A stretch of DNA of 64,000 bases, from positions 6,563 to 70,562 of the forward strand of contig CAWCDM010000103.1 in NCBI GenBank assembly GCA_963794185.1. The letters are read 5' to 3'. Both the position numbers and the translations under genes were made by a program. Position 1 is the first letter of the stretch, and every line of letters begins with the position of its first letter. The notes below the pieces were generated by a model. The model worked only from the letters and a program-made list of their open reading frames with translations. It was not told the origin of the DNA and did no database searches. This DNA is from JAMXLO01 sp963794185 (GTDB lineage Bacteria; Pseudomonadota; Alphaproteobacteria; Acetobacterales; Acetobacteraceae). This document shows positions 17,842 through 27,833 of this stretch, in pieces.

Positions 17842-19475
17842 TCAGCGTCCGGTCATCATCAGCGCGGCCAGAACGACCGCCACGGCCAGCAGCGACACGC
17901 CGGCCAGAGGCCACTGCCGCAGCGCGCCGTCCATCCACTCCAGCATTGAGCCCGTCGCTCGCGCGAGGCCCTTGGCGTCCTCTGCCACCAGCACCACGAC
18001 GTCGCCCTCGGGAACCTCCGGCAGGCTGCCGCCCCATCGCCAAAGTCCGATCGCCAACACGCCACCCAGCAGAACCGGCCAGGCCGCCGACCAAAGTGTC
18101 GCGGGGGCAAGGGCCTCGGAGACCGTGCCGCCCATGACGGTCAGGTAAAGCGTCCATGGAACTGCGATGGAGGCAAGCGCTGTGGCGAGCCACGGCAAGG
18201 TCAGCCGCTCCGCCGCCCTCGGCGCATCGTGCGCCGGCATCGCCACGAGGCGGCGCAGGAAGTGCAGCATCAGAAGCGTGGTCCCGGCCGAGGACAGGGT
18301 GGCGAGCAGGCCGACGATGCCCTCGCCCAGGGGCGCCTTCACCGCCAGCTTGGCCAGCGCGCCGCCGGTCAGTGGCAGCCCCCCGAGGCCGAGCGCCAGC
18401 ACCGCCGCCGGGAGCAGCACCGGCCACATCCGCCGCGCGCCGGTCGCCTGCGCCACGCCGACGGCGAGGAACAGCGCGCCCTTCACCAGCGTGTGGTGCG
18501 CCGCGTAGAAGCTCACGGACAGCGCCGACCCCGCCATCGCCGGCGGCGAGCGCCATGCCAAGCACGGCGGCGATCACGCCCATCTGGCTCACGCTGGAAA
18601 AGGCCAGCACCGTCCTTGGGTTCGACTGCGTGATGCCGATCGCGACGCCGTAGAAGGCGGACAAGAGCCCGGCGGCGGCCAGCGCCTCGCCCCATCCCGA
18701 CAGCGCGGTGTCCAGCGGCAGGAAGCGGATCAGCCCGATCACGCCGGCCTTGACCGCCGCGCCGCTGAGCACGGCGGCGGCCGGGATCGGCGCCGCCCGA
18801 TAGGCGAGCGGCATCCACACATGGAACGGCACAAGGCCGATCTTCACGCCGAAGCCGAGGATCAGCAGCGCCAGGGTCGAATCGCGCCAGGGCGATGCCG
18901 GCAATGCCGCCACGGCGTCGCGGATCAGCGTGGACTCGCCGGGCGTGGCCTGCGCCAGCAGCACGAAGGCCATCAGCAGGAAGGCCTCGCCGAGCACCGC
19001 CAGCGCCACGTAGATCAGGCCGTAGCGCCGGGCGCGCGGCGTGCCGTCGTCGACGATCAGGCCATACGCCGCAAGGCTGACCATGGAGAACACCAGGTAG
19101 AAGCTCACCAGGTCGGCGGCCATGAAGACGCCGATGCTGCCGGCGAGCGTCAGCAGCCACCACAGAGCGAAGCGGCCGCCGTCGGGCCGATCGCCGCAGC
19201 CAGGCCGTGGCGTAGCGCCCGCCCGCGATCCACAGCAGCGCGGCGGCCCCGAGCAGGATCGCGCCGGGCACGTCCAGTGCGAGCCGGACGCTCAGCAGCA
19301 CGGGCGGCAGCACCAGCGCCCCGCCTGGCGCCAGTAGCGCGGCGGCGAGCGCGGGCAGCGGCGCCAGCGCCAGCAGTGCGGGCATCCGCGCCTTGAGCTG
19401 CGGCGACAGGCAGGCCAGCAGCATGCCGAGCGGCAGGGCGAGTGCGGCGCCGAGCAGAGCCCCCGCGCCGGTCAT
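17842..19475 (-). pseudogene. MnhD/NuoN-like proton-conducting antiporter subunit, two frameshifts as read
   Basis: This is a second complex-I-subunit-5/MrpD-like membrane protein, last in the mnh operon. It is spread over three frames: an N-terminal part from the ATG at 19475 to AWLR; a middle part from FALWWLLTLAGSIGVF through the core with GFGVKIGLVPFHVWMPLAY (helix with the conserved Lys and His) and FSSVSQMGVIAA; and a C-terminal part from ALSVSFYAAHHTLVKGALF onward. The switches are near 19175-19200 and 18530-18550, and each is repaired by deleting one base, giving 543 residues. These subunits form the ion-translocating channels of Mrp antiporters. It begins 34 bases after the previous operon gene. 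Confidence 0.78.
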
Positions 19476-19509
19476 CGATCGCGCTCTCGGCTGCGCGGCG
19501 CCGCGGTGC

Positions 19510-21042
19510 TCATCGCGACAGCGCCGCCGGCGGGGCAGGGCGCCCGACCGCGAGCAACTCGGAGGACCGCAGCGGCACGAGGCCCAGCAGCAGTGCGCAG
19601 ATCGCCAGCGCCAGCACCACGGCCTGCCGGCGGCGCGACACCGGGGCGAGCAGCGTCAGCGGCGCATCGGCGGCGGCCAGCGCCGGGGCGAGCACCCGGA
19701 ACACGTAGCCGGCCGCCAGCAGCCCGCCGACCAGGATCACCACCGCCCACCACCACTGGCCCTCGGCGACCGCGGCGGTCAGCAGCAACGCCTTCGCGAC
19801 GAACCCGCCGCTCGGCGGCAGCCCCATCAGCGACATCCCGCCCAGGCCGAACGCGAACACGGTCATCGGCAACGCCCGGCCGATGCCGCCGAACCCGGCG
19901 ATCCGGTCATGGCCGAGCGCCTCGCCGATCAGGCCCGCCGCCATGAACATCGCCGCCTTGGCGACGGCGTGGGCGACAAGCTGCATTACGCCGCCGGTCC
20001 AGGCGGCGGCGTTCCAGACCTGCTCGGCGGCCGATGCGACCGCGAGCGGCGCCGAGGCGAGCGGGAACAGGAAGAACAGGTAGCCGATCTGCGCGATCGT
20101 CGAATAGGCGATCAGCAGCTTCAGCCGCGCCTGGCGCAGCGCGAGCACGCTGCCGAACACGATCGCCGCCGCCCCCAGCGCGGCCAGCATCTGCGCCGCG
20201 GCCTGGTGCAGCAGCCCGGGCATCGCATCGAACCACAGCCGGACGATCAGGATGAACGATCCCTTGACCACCAGCGCCGAGAGCAGTGCGCTGCCCGCGG
20301 CCGGCGCGCCGGCATGGGCGGGCGGCAGCCACAGATGCAGCGGGAACAGCGCGGTCTTGGCGATCAGTCCGGTCGTCATCAGCGCGGCCGCCACCCAGAC
20401 GACCGGCCCGGGGCGGACCAGGCCGGACAGCAGCACGATATCGAGCGTGCCGTGACCGCCATAGAGCAGCGCCGTGCCCAGCAGATAGAGTGCCGAGCCG
20501 ATCAGCGCGAACAGCAGGTAGCGCAGCGCCGCCGCCAGCGTCTCCGCGCGTCCGTCCAGGCAGACCACCGGCACCGCGCCGAAGGTCAGCAACTCGAGCG
20601 CGACATACAGTGTGAACAGGTCACCGGCGACCCAGACCGTGTTCAGCCCGGCCCAGACGCCCATCAGCAGTGTCCAGAACGCCAGCGGCGCCCGCGCCTC
20701 GGGCACGCCCGCGGGCGTCGCGAAGCCATCGCGGGCGAACAGCCCGATCGCGCCGATCACCAGCGCCGTGGTCAGCAGCATGATGGCGGCCAGCCCGTCG
20801 GCGCGCAGGGCGATGCCGAGCGGCGGCGCCCAGCCGCCCACCAGATACAGCAGCGGGGTCCGCGATTGCCAGACGCCGGCGACGACCGCCAGGGCGACGG
20901 CGAACCCGGCCGCCATCGCTGCCATCGCGACGCGCTCGGCGTGGCGCCCGCCGAGCACCAGCGCCAACACCACGCCGGCCGCCGGCAGGACGACGGCCAG
21001 CACGAGCAGGAAGCCGCCCGGAGGTGTCCCTTGGGGAATCAG
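19510..21042 (-). CDS. mnhD: Mrp-type cation/proton antiporter subunit D
   Basis: About 510 residues of a multi-helix inner-membrane protein of the MrpD/NuoM-N family. Diagnostic parts: LFTLYVALELLTFGAVPVV (conserved Glu in TM5-like helix), LIAKTALFPLHLWLPPAHAG (broken helix with Lys and His), and LIAYSTIAQIGYLFFLFPL plus LVAHAVAKAAMFMAAGL (second antiporter repeat with Lys). Such subunits translocate protons against Na+ or K+. The start is uncertain: a CTG at 21042 would overlap the mnhC stop by four bases, as the other junctions in this operon do, but a GTG at 21003 is the first standard alternative. The reading frame remains open much further upstream only as antisense/shadow of mnhC and mnhB. 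Confidence 0.85.
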   Translation of the reverse strand: MIPQGTPPGGFLLVLAVVLPAAGVVLALVLGGRHAERVAMAAMAAGFAVALAVVAGVWQSRTPLLYLVGGWAPPLGIALRADGLAAIMLLTTALVIGAIGLFARDGFATPAGVPEARAPLAFWTLLMGVWAGLNTVWVAGDLFTLYVALELLTFGAVPVVCLDGRAETLAAALRYLLFALIGSALYLLGTALLYGGHGTLDIVLLSGLVRPGPVVWVAAALMTTGLIAKTALFPLHLWLPPAHAGAPAAGSALLSALVVKGSFILIVRLWFDAMPGLLHQAAAQMLAALGAAAIVFGSVLALRQARLKLLIAYSTIAQIGYLFFLFPLASAPLAVASAAEQVWNAAAWTGGVMQLVAHAVAKAAMFMAAGLIGEALGHDRIAGFGGIGRALPMTVFAFGLGGMSLMGLPPSGGFVAKALLLTAAVAEGQWWWAVVILVGGLLAAGYVFRVLAPALAAADAPLTLLAPVSRRRQAVVLALAICALLLGLVPLRSSELLAVGRPAPPAALSR

Positions 21043-21383
21043 CGCCCGGCTCCCTCGCCCTGGTCCGGCCGGCCCGGCCCGTCGGCGCGCAGCGTCGCCG
21101 CGCCGGTCGCCTGGAACAGCCGCAGCACCAGCGCGACCGCCAGCGCGGTGGCCGAGAAGGCGACGACGATGCCGGTGATCACCATCGCCTGCGGCACCGG
21201 ATCGCCACCCATGCCGGCGCTGGCGCCCCTGCGGGCGACGACGCCGAACAGGACGAACACGCCGCCGCCCAGCAGGTTGAACGCCAGGATTTTCCGTAAT
21301 GGCTGCGGATGCACGATGGCGCCGTACAGGCCCAGACCGACCAGGGCCGCGGCGCACAGCCCGAACAGCGTCGCGGCGTTCAT
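21039..21383 (-). CDS. mnhC: Mrp-type antiporter subunit C (NuoK-like)
   Basis: A 114-residue protein with three helices, the size and pattern of MrpC/NuoK: LFGLCAAALVGLGLYGAIV, then KILAFNLLGGGVFVLFGVVA, and the PQAMVITGIVVAFSATALAV helix, which carries the P-x-A-L/M-V-I-T-x-I-V signature of MnhC. The C-terminal tail is polar. The ATG overlaps the stop of the upstream mnhB-type gene by four bases, and its own stop overlaps the probable start of mnhD, so translation should be coupled along the operon. Confidence 0.88.
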   Translation of the reverse strand: MNAATLFGLCAAALVGLGLYGAIVHPQPLRKILAFNLLGGGVFVLFGVVARRGASAGMGGDPVPQAMVITGIVVAFSATALAVALVLRLFQATGAATLRADGPGRPDQGEGAGR

Positions 21384-22327
21384 CGCCGCGGTTCGCGCGC
21401 GGGCGGGCCGGCCACCAGCAGGCCCAGGATCACGGCGATGGAGAGCGTGAGCACGACCTCTATGGCGATGATCACCGGCTTCGTGAAGCCCGCTGGGTAG
21501 GACAGGAAGCCGCCCGGCAGGGCGAAGCCGGCGAGCCCCACCGCCAGGAACACCGCCGGCCCAACGACCAGCAGCAGCCGCAGCCGGCCTCGGCCGATCG
21601 CGGGTGCCTCGCGCAGTCCGGCGATCATCACCAGCAGCCACATGGCGGCGAGGATCGCGCCGCCCTGGAACGCGCCGCCTGGCGCCACCGCGCCGACCCA
21701 CAGGATGTAGACCCCCACCACGATCCCGACCGGCGGCAGCACCCGCGCGAGCAGCGCCAGCGCGCCGTCGGGGCGGGTGGGGTGCAGCAGGCGCGGGGCG
21801 CCGCCCCAGAAGCGGTCCGGCGCGAGCGACCAGACGCCCACCAGCGCGAGCAGCAGCACGATCTTCTCGAGCAGCGTATCGACCGAGCGGTACGCCATCA
21901 GCACCGCAGTCACCGGATTGCCGACGTTAAGCTCGGCCAGGTGCGCCGCTGCCGCCGGCCCGAGGCTGGGCGCCGGGTCGGCCGGCATCAGCACCAGCGC
22001 GGCCAGCCCCGCGGAAACCACCGCCGACAACACGCCGGCCAGGATGCGCAGCATCGCGCCGGGGCGCTCGGACGCCGACGGCGCCTCGGTCGGGCGCAGG
22101 CGTGCAGCCGCGGTGATTAGCACGGCGCCGGTCACGCCGCTGCCGATCGCGGCCTCGGTCAGCGCCACGTCCACCGCCGCGAGGCGCACCCAGACGAGCG
22201 ACAGCAGCAGCCCGTAGGCCACGAAGCCGACCACGGCGGCGAAGGTTTCCGCCGCGGCGACGGTCCAGGCCGCCACGGCCAGCGCCAGCAGCGCCAGGCC
22301 AGCGTCGAGCACCATCGCGACTGTCAT
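21380..22327 (-). CDS. mnhB: Fused MbhD-like + MnhB-type antiporter subunit
   Basis: A 315-residue membrane protein with two recognisable parts. The N-terminal 75 residues resemble the MbhD/DUF4040 domain (FVAYGLLLSLVWVRLAAVDV, LTEAAIGSGVTGAVLITAA). The C-terminal part, from about residue 185, is MnhB-like (PPVGIVVGVYILWVGAVAPG, GGAFQGGAILAAMWLLVMIA, ending with a helix pair). In classical Mrp systems these domains are the C-terminal part of MrpA and MrpB, so this single protein seems to supply both. It overlaps mnhG upstream and mnhC downstream by four bases each. Confidence 0.82.
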   Translation of the reverse strand: MTVAMVLDAGLALLALAVAAWTVAAAETFAAVVGFVAYGLLLSLVWVRLAAVDVALTEAAIGSGVTGAVLITAAARLRPTEAPSASERPGAMLRILAGVLSAVVSAGLAALVLMPADPAPSLGPAAAAHLAELNVGNPVTAVLMAYRSVDTLLEKIVLLLALVGVWSLAPDRFWGGAPRLLHPTRPDGALALLARVLPPVGIVVGVYILWVGAVAPGGAFQGGAILAAMWLLVMIAGLREAPAIGRGRLRLLLVVGPAVFLAVGLAGFALPGGFLSYPAGFTKPVIIAIEVVLTLSIAVILGLLVAGPPAREPRR

Positions 22328-22617
22328 GTCGCCCGGCTGCCACGCCGCATGGCGCGGGCGATCATCTGGCTGACTGTGGCACTGGCCAACTGGGCGAGCA
22401 GCCAGACCGCGATCAGCTTCAGCGCGGCGGGATATCCGTCCGCCTGCGGCAGCAGGCCCAGCACCACGAGGCCCAGGCCCAGGTTGTCGGCCTTGGTCAG
22501 CGCGTGCAGCCGCGTGAGCGAGTCCGGGAAGCGCAGCAGCCCAACCGTTCCGGCCAGGAAGAAGACGGCGCCGGCAACGACCGCAAGCACCGAGACGATG
22601 TCGAGCAGGGTCCTCAT
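22324..22617 (-). CDS. mnhG: Mrp-type antiporter subunit G
   Basis: A 97-residue protein of three helices matching MnhG/PhaG: VSVLAVVAGAVFFLAGTVGL, then the signature LLRFPDSLTRLHALTKADNLG, then LKLIAVWLLAQLASATVSQM. MrpG is a small structural subunit of the multi-subunit Na+(K+)/H+ antiporter. The R-F-P-D-x-x-x-R-x-H-A motif is intact. Four-base overlaps join it to mnhF upstream and mnhB downstream. Confidence 0.92.
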   Translation of the reverse strand: MRTLLDIVSVLAVVAGAVFFLAGTVGLLRFPDSLTRLHALTKADNLGLGLVVLGLLPQADGYPAALKLIAVWLLAQLASATVSQMIARAMRRGSRAT

Positions 22618-22901
22618 CCGCCGCGCGGCGCGTCTCGAGTATGCTCGTCCGGCGGGGACGCGCTGTTGACGAAGGCCAAGGCGGCGAAGGCGGCGAGCAG
22701 CGCCAATATCAGCGCGGCATCCACCGCCGCCGGCACGCCGGTGCCCGCGCCCAGCAGCAACAGCGCCGCGATGCCGCCGGTGCCGAGCAGCTGGGCCGAC
22801 ATGACGCGATCCGCATCCGTGGGCCCTTGCAGGATGCGCACCAGCCCCAGGGCGACCATCGCCAGAATGAAGCCGGCGGCGGCGATCAGGAACTCAGCCA
22901 T
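22614..22901 (-). CDS. mnhF: Mrp-type antiporter subunit F
   Basis: A 95-residue protein with three helices. The loop RILQGPTDADRVMSAQLLG is the MnhF/PhaF signature (R-x-x-x-G-P-T-x-x-D-R-V). It starts at the ATG with first base 22901; the frame extends upstream only through mnhE. It overlaps mnhE by eight bases and mnhG by four. Confidence 0.9.
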   Translation of the reverse strand: MAEFLIAAAGFILAMVALGLVRILQGPTDADRVMSAQLLGTGGIAALLLLGAGTGVPAAVDAALILALLAAFAALAFVNSASPPDEHTRDAPRGG

Positions 22902-23376
22902 GGTCCGCCGCCCCCCCGGCCGCGCGCGCGAACAGCGCCTCGTCCGCCGCCATCTGTTCCGCCACCGGTTGGCCGGTATCGAGGCAGTGCACCAGCAGCC
23001 TGCCGTCTGCGGTCGCGTCCACCGGCAGCGTGCCGGGCAGCAGGCTTGCCAGCGCGCAGAACGCATCGCGCGCCGAGCCGGGCCGAAGCTGCGGCGACAC
23101 GGTCACGAAGCCAGGTCGGAGCGGCAGGCGCGGGTCGAACGCGCGCCACGCGACGTCGATCCCCGCCATCGCCGACTGGCCGGGGAAGCGCAGCGCCAGC
23201 CTGGCGATGCCGGCCGGCGACAGGCGTCGCTCGCTGTGTGGGAGCAGGCGCAGGCTGGTCCAGGTCGCGCCGACGACAGCGACGACGATAGCCGGAAGAT
23301 CGCCAGCATCGAACCCGGCAAGCACCAGCCAGAGGACCAGGAATCCCGCGCCGCGCGTGACGGCAGACCTGCTCAC
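22894..23376 (-). CDS. mnhE: Mrp-type antiporter subunit E
   Basis: A 160-residue protein, first gene of the antiporter operon, starting at GTG. It has N-terminal helices (GFLVLWLVLAGFDAGDLPAI, VVAVVGATWTSLRLLP) and then the soluble MnhE domain with the conserved-type segment RPGFVTVSPQLRPGSARDAF and LASLLPGTLPVDATADGRLL followed by HCLDTGQPV. The E-F-G order matches known operons. No promoter is obvious; the region before it contains an inverted repeat. Confidence 0.85.
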   Translation of the reverse strand: MSRSAVTRGAGFLVLWLVLAGFDAGDLPAIVVAVVGATWTSLRLLPHSERRLSPAGIARLALRFPGQSAMAGIDVAWRAFDPRLPLRPGFVTVSPQLRPGSARDAFCALASLLPGTLPVDATADGRLLVHCLDTGQPVAEQMAADEALFARAAGGAADHG

Positions 23377-23395
23377 GGGGTCAGCCGGAATGGCA

Positions 23396-23553
23396 TTCTC
23401 CCCCTCCCCTTGCGGGCTTGGGCCGCGAAGCGGACCAAGGTCGGGGGGAGGGGAAGCCTAGGCACAGGGCAGGGTGGCCGCGTGGCGACCGAGGCTCTTG
23501 TCGGACGTGCCGCCCCCTCCCCCCTTCCCCCTCCCGCAAGGGGAGGGGGAGAA
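23396..23553. repeat. Perfect 21-bp inverted repeat, intergenic
   Basis: Arms at 23396-23416 and 23533-23553 are exact reverse complements (TTCTCCCCCTCCCCTTGCGGG and its complement, written here as 20 or fewer of its bases: TTCTCCCCCTCCCCTTGCGG plus G). They are separated by 116 bases and fill the gap between the RND pump gene and mnhE. Purine/pyrimidine-rich arms of this kind are common dispersed intergenic repeats in alphaproteobacteria. The transcript could fold into a long hairpin ending the RND transcript or lying upstream of mnhE. Confidence 0.75.
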
Positions 23554-23619
23554 CCGTGCGCCGGCGCCAAGTCATCGGCTGGTCCGATCGGCGTCTCCCA
23601 CCCCCGTCGGTCCCCACCC

Positions 23620-26600
23620 TCAGTCGCCATGCGCCTGCGCCAGCACTTCGTCATGCGCGGGCGATTCCGTGATGCGGAACCAGGCCACGTAGAGCGCGGG
23701 AAGAAAGATCAGCGTGACGACGGTGCCCACCAGGAAGCCACCCATGATGGCGAACGCCATCGGGCCCCAGAAGATCGTCGCCGCGATCGGGATCAGGCCG
23801 AGCACCGTGGAAACTGCCGTCAGCATGATCGGGCGGAAGCGCGATACGCTCGCCTCGATCACCGCCTCCCAGGCCGGCTTCCCTTCGCCGCGCTCGAGCT
23901 CGATCTGTTCGATGAGGATAACGGCGTTGCGGGCGATCATGCCGATCAGCGCGAGGATGCCCAGGATGGCCACGAAGCCGAGCGGCCTTTGAAAGACCAG
24001 GAGACCTGCGACGACACCGGTCATCGCCATCGGGACGACGATGAGCACGAGGAAAAGCCGACCGAAGCTCTGCAGCTGGATCATCAGGAAGGTGATCATC
24101 AGCAGCAGCATCAAGGGGACGACGGCGATGACCGAGGCCTGCGACTGTGCGCTCTCCTCGACGGTTCCGCCGACGGCGATGTGGTAGGACTCGGGCAGGG
24201 CGGCATTCAGTTCCGCCACCGCCGGCGCGAGCCTGGCGACGATGCTTTCGGGCAGCGCGCCGGGCGACACGTCGGCCAGCACGGTCAACGTGGGCACACG
24301 ATCGCGGCGCCAGATCAGGGGGAACTCCTGGTCGAAGGCGAAGCTGGCAAGCTGGCTGAGCGGCACGGTCCGTCCGTTCGGCAGCGGAACCTGTACATTG
24401 CGCAGCGTCGCGAGCGAGACGCGCTGCTCATCGGTCGCGCGCGCCACGACGTCGACCAGATAAATGCCATCGCGCAGCTGTGTGACGGTCGAACCGGTGA
24501 CCACGGAGTTCAGCACGGCCGCCAGCGCCTGCGAGCTGAGACCCAGCAGTCGCGCCTGATCCTGGTCGATGTTGATCCGGACCATCCGGGCCGGCTCCAT
24601 CCAGTCGAAATTGACGTGCCTGGCGTCGGGATCGCCCGCCACGACGCCGGCAAGTCGCAATGCGATGTCGCGCACCTGCGACGTGTCCGGACCACTGACA
24701 CGATACTGGATCGGCCAGCCGACCGGCGGCCCGAGGCCCGAGCGGAGACACACTCGACACGACGCTGGGAAACTGGGTGGCAAGCACGCTCTCGAGCCGC
24801 GTGTGAAGCCGCTCACGCGCGGCCACGTCCTTGGCGATGACGACAGCCTGGGCAAAGAAGTCGTTGGGCAATTCCACGGCGAGCGGCAGGTAGAAGCGAA
24901 TGGCGCCCCGGCCGACATAGGTGCTCCAGCTCGCGACGTCGGGATCCGTCTTGAGCACGTCGTCCAGTTTCTTGGCGAGGTCGTCGGTCGCGAAGATCGA
25001 GGCGTTCTGCGCCAGCCGGAGATCGACCAGCAGCTCCGGGCGGTCCGACGGCGGGAAGAACTGCCGCGGTATGAGCGGCGATGCCAGGAGCGCCACGACG
25101 AGGCAGGCGACCGTGACCCCGATCGTGATCCAGCGTGCCCGCATCGCGCCGAGCAGCAGGCCACGGAATACGCCGAGGATGCGGCTGGGCCTGGTCTGCT
25201 TCGACGTGTCCGGCTTGGCGAGCATGACCACGCCGAGCAGGGGTGCGAACAGCACCGCCACGAACCAGGACATGATAAGCGCAAGGCCCACCACGACGAA
25301 GATCGAGAACGTGTACTCACCGGCGGAGCTTTTCGCGAATCCGATCGGCACGAAGCCTGCGGCGGTGATGAACGACCCGGTCAGCATCGGCACCGCCACC
25401 GTCTTGTAGGCGTATGTCGCCGCCTGCTCCTTGCCGTCGCCGGCGGCAAGTCGCGAGGTCATCACATCGATCGTCGTCATCGCGTCGTCGACCAGGAGGC
25501 CCAGCGCGATGATGAGCGCGCCGAGCGAGATGCGCTGCAGGTCGATCCCGAAGAACTGCATGAAGGGGAAGACGACGGCTAATGTCAGCGGGATGGAAAG
25601 CGCCACCACCATGCCGGCCCGCATGCCGAGGCTGACGAAGCTCACCGCCATGATGATGGCGATCGCCTGCCAGAGCGAGGTGGTGAAGTCGCTGATCGCG
25701 TGCTCGACCACATGCGGCTGGTCGGCAACCAGGATGGGCGTGATGCCGAGCGGCAGATCGGCGCTGATCCGGTGCATCGCCTGCTCGATGTTCCGGCCAA
25801 GCGCGAGAATGTCGCCGCCCTCGCGCATGGAGATGGCGAGACCGATCGCCGGCTTGCCGTTGACGCGGAACAGGGGCTGCGGCGGATCGGCGAAGCCGCG
25901 GCGGATTTCGGCGATGTCGCGCAGGCGGATCATGCGGCCGTTTGCGACGAAGTTGATGTTCCGCAGGTCCTGTTCGGATTCGAATGCGCCGGTGACGCGC
26001 AGCAGCAGCTTTTCATCGCCCGTCTGGATGGTGCCGGCCGGGCTGACGACGTTCTGCGCCTGCAGGGCGGCGATCAGTGCGGAGCGGTCGATGCCGAGGC
26101 CGGCGAGCTGCTCCATCGAGAACTCGACGAACACCCGCTCGTCCTGCGCGCCGAGCATCTCGACCTTCGATACGTCGGGGACCAGCAGCAGCCGTGAGCG
26201 AATTGCGTCGACCTGGTCACGCAGCTCGCGCGGTGTGAACCCGTCCGCGGTGAAGCCGTAGATGATGCCGAAGGTATCGCCGAACTCGTCGTTGAATCCC
26301 GGGCCGACGACGCCGGCGGGCAAGGTGTGGCGCATGTCGCCGACGCTCTTGCGGACATGGTACCAGATGTCCGGCACCTCGGCGGCCGGCGTCCTGCCCT
26401 TCAGGTTGACGAAGATGGTGGTGAGGCCCGGGCTCGTGTAGCTGCGCAGGAAGTCGAGATTCGGCGTCTCCTGCAGCGTGCGCTCGATCCGCTCGGTGAC
26501 CTGCAGCAGCGTGTCGTTGATCGTGGCGCCCGGCCATGCGGCCTGCACGATCATCGTCTTGATGACGAAGGCCGGGTCCTCGTTGCGGCCAAGGCTTCGG

Positions 26601-26693
26601 TAGGAGGTCAACCCCGGCCAGGATCGACGCGATCATCATGTAGACGACGAACGAGCGATGGCGAAGCGCCCATTCGGACAGATTGAAACCCAC
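23620..26693 (-). pseudogene. RND-family efflux pump inner-membrane subunit, two frameshifts as read
   Basis: A GTG start (26693) gives FNLSEWALRHRSFVVYMMIA, then the frame shifts at about 26610-26616 (a run of four Gs), continues through YRSLGRNEDPAFVIKTMIV and the whole N-terminal half, and shifts again at about 24740-24752 before VGWPIQYRVSGPDTSQVRD. Removing one base at each site gives 1023 residues, the normal RND size. Motifs include the paired Asp in TM4 (LGLLVDDAMTTIDVM) needed for proton relay and the two repeated halves. It belongs to the HAE/acriflavin branch by length and layout, with drugs or metabolites as likely substrates; specificity cannot be read. It overlaps its adaptor gene by one base (TAGTG). 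Confidence 0.88.
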
Positions 26694-27775
26694 TAGGTCA
26701 CCGGCCCGAGCAGGCGAACCGTCTGCCCCGGATGCAGGGCCTGCACGCCGGCGGTGACGACGATGTCGCCCTTGTCCAGACCATGGGCGACGACGACCGT
26801 TCCCGGATCAAAGCGCAGCAGCTCGATGTTGCGCAGCGAGACGGTCAGCTTCGACGGATCGACGATCCAGACCGCGGGCTGGCGATTGAGCTCGGTCAAG
26901 GCGGAGGCGGGGATCGCAATCACCTTGTCCGATTCCAATTGCACGATGCCGTTCACCGTCGAGCCGAGCAGCATGGCCGCCGGCGGATCGGTCAGCCCGA
27001 CCTTGACCTGGAACGTCCTCGTCACCGGATCGGCCTGCGGGGCAACCTCGCGGACGCGCCCGATCGTCGTCACAGCGGGATCGTCCGTCAGGCGTATCGT
27101 GACCCGCGGATCGCCGGGCGCCGACCGCAGCACCTGGGCGGGCACATCGAACACCGCGTCCCGCCCGCCCTGCCGCGCGAGCTGCACGATCATCTGCCCT
27201 GCCTGCACCACCTCGCCCGGCTCCGCGCCGCGCGCCGTGATCGTTCCGCCGGCATCGGCCTGGAGCACGGTGTAGCTGACGCGGTCGGCAGCGATCCTCA
27301 CCTGGACCTCGCCGTCATCGACCTGCGCCTGGGCCGTCCGCAACGCCTTCTCCGCCAGATCGAACTGGGCCCGTGGCGTATGTCCTTGCGCCAGCAGCGT
27401 GTTCTGCCGTTCGAACGCCGCACGCGCCTGGGTCAGTTGCGCCTGTGCGGCGGTCAGGCTGGCCTGCGCCGAGCGAAGTGCATTCAGCTCGTTCTGCGGA
27501 TCCAGTCTGGCGAGTTCCTGCCCAGGCTTGACATGGTCGCCGACGTTGACGAACCGGTCGGTCATCCGCCCGCCGATCCGGAACGCCATGGATGCCTCGT
27601 CTTCCGCCTGGATATGTCCGGTCAGCGTGACCGTCTCGCCGGCATCCTGCCGCTCGGCCGTTATCGTCCGCACCGGTCGCGGATCGGGAGCCTCGGCCTT
27701 CTTTTCCGGCCCGCATGCTGCCATCCCGACGGCAACAGCCGGCAGCAAACAGGTCCAAAGCCATCGGTGTTTCAT
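26693..27775 (-). CDS. RND efflux periplasmic adaptor (lipoprotein)
   Basis: A 360-residue membrane-fusion protein. I start it at the ATG with first base 27775. The leader LLPAVAVGMAACG supplies a lipobox, so it should be anchored to the inner membrane facing the periplasm. It follows the adaptor layout: a lipoyl half (VTLTGHIQAEDEASMAFRIG), a helical hairpin (LRSAQASLTAAQAQLTQARA), the second lipoyl half (VLQADAGGTITARGAEPGE), a beta-barrel and a membrane-proximal domain ending in VQALHPGQTVRLL. Coupled to the RND pump gene by a one-base stop/start overlap, so the two form an operon with the adaptor first. No outer-membrane channel gene is next to them. Confidence 0.92.
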   Translation of the reverse strand: MKHRWLWTCLLPAVAVGMAACGPEKKAEAPDPRPVRTITAERQDAGETVTLTGHIQAEDEASMAFRIGGRMTDRFVNVGDHVKPGQELARLDPQNELNALRSAQASLTAAQAQLTQARAAFERQNTLLAQGHTPRAQFDLAEKALRTAQAQVDDGEVQVRIAADRVSYTVLQADAGGTITARGAEPGEVVQAGQMIVQLARQGGRDAVFDVPAQVLRSAPGDPRVTIRLTDDPAVTTIGRVREVAPQADPVTRTFQVKVGLTDPPAAMLLGSTVNGIVQLESDKVIAIPASALTELNRQPAVWIVDPSKLTVSLRNIELLRFDPGTVVVAHGLDKGDIVVTAGVQALHPGQTVRLLGPVT

Positions 27776-27833
27776 TGTAACGAGTTGTTCGAGATCGCCC
27801 CGTCTCATTCCCCGCCCCTGCGCCGCTGTCCGG

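Noticed and set aside
19393..21450. 685-codon plus-strand open frame
   Set aside because: Antisense to mnhD and mnhC, Arg/Gln/Pro-rich, no motif; a shadow of the operon on the other strand.
22504..24840. Very long open frame (778 codons) on the plus strand
   Set aside because: It runs antisense over mnhF, mnhE and the RND gene and its translation is His/Arg/Gln-rich without domains; a GC-bias shadow.
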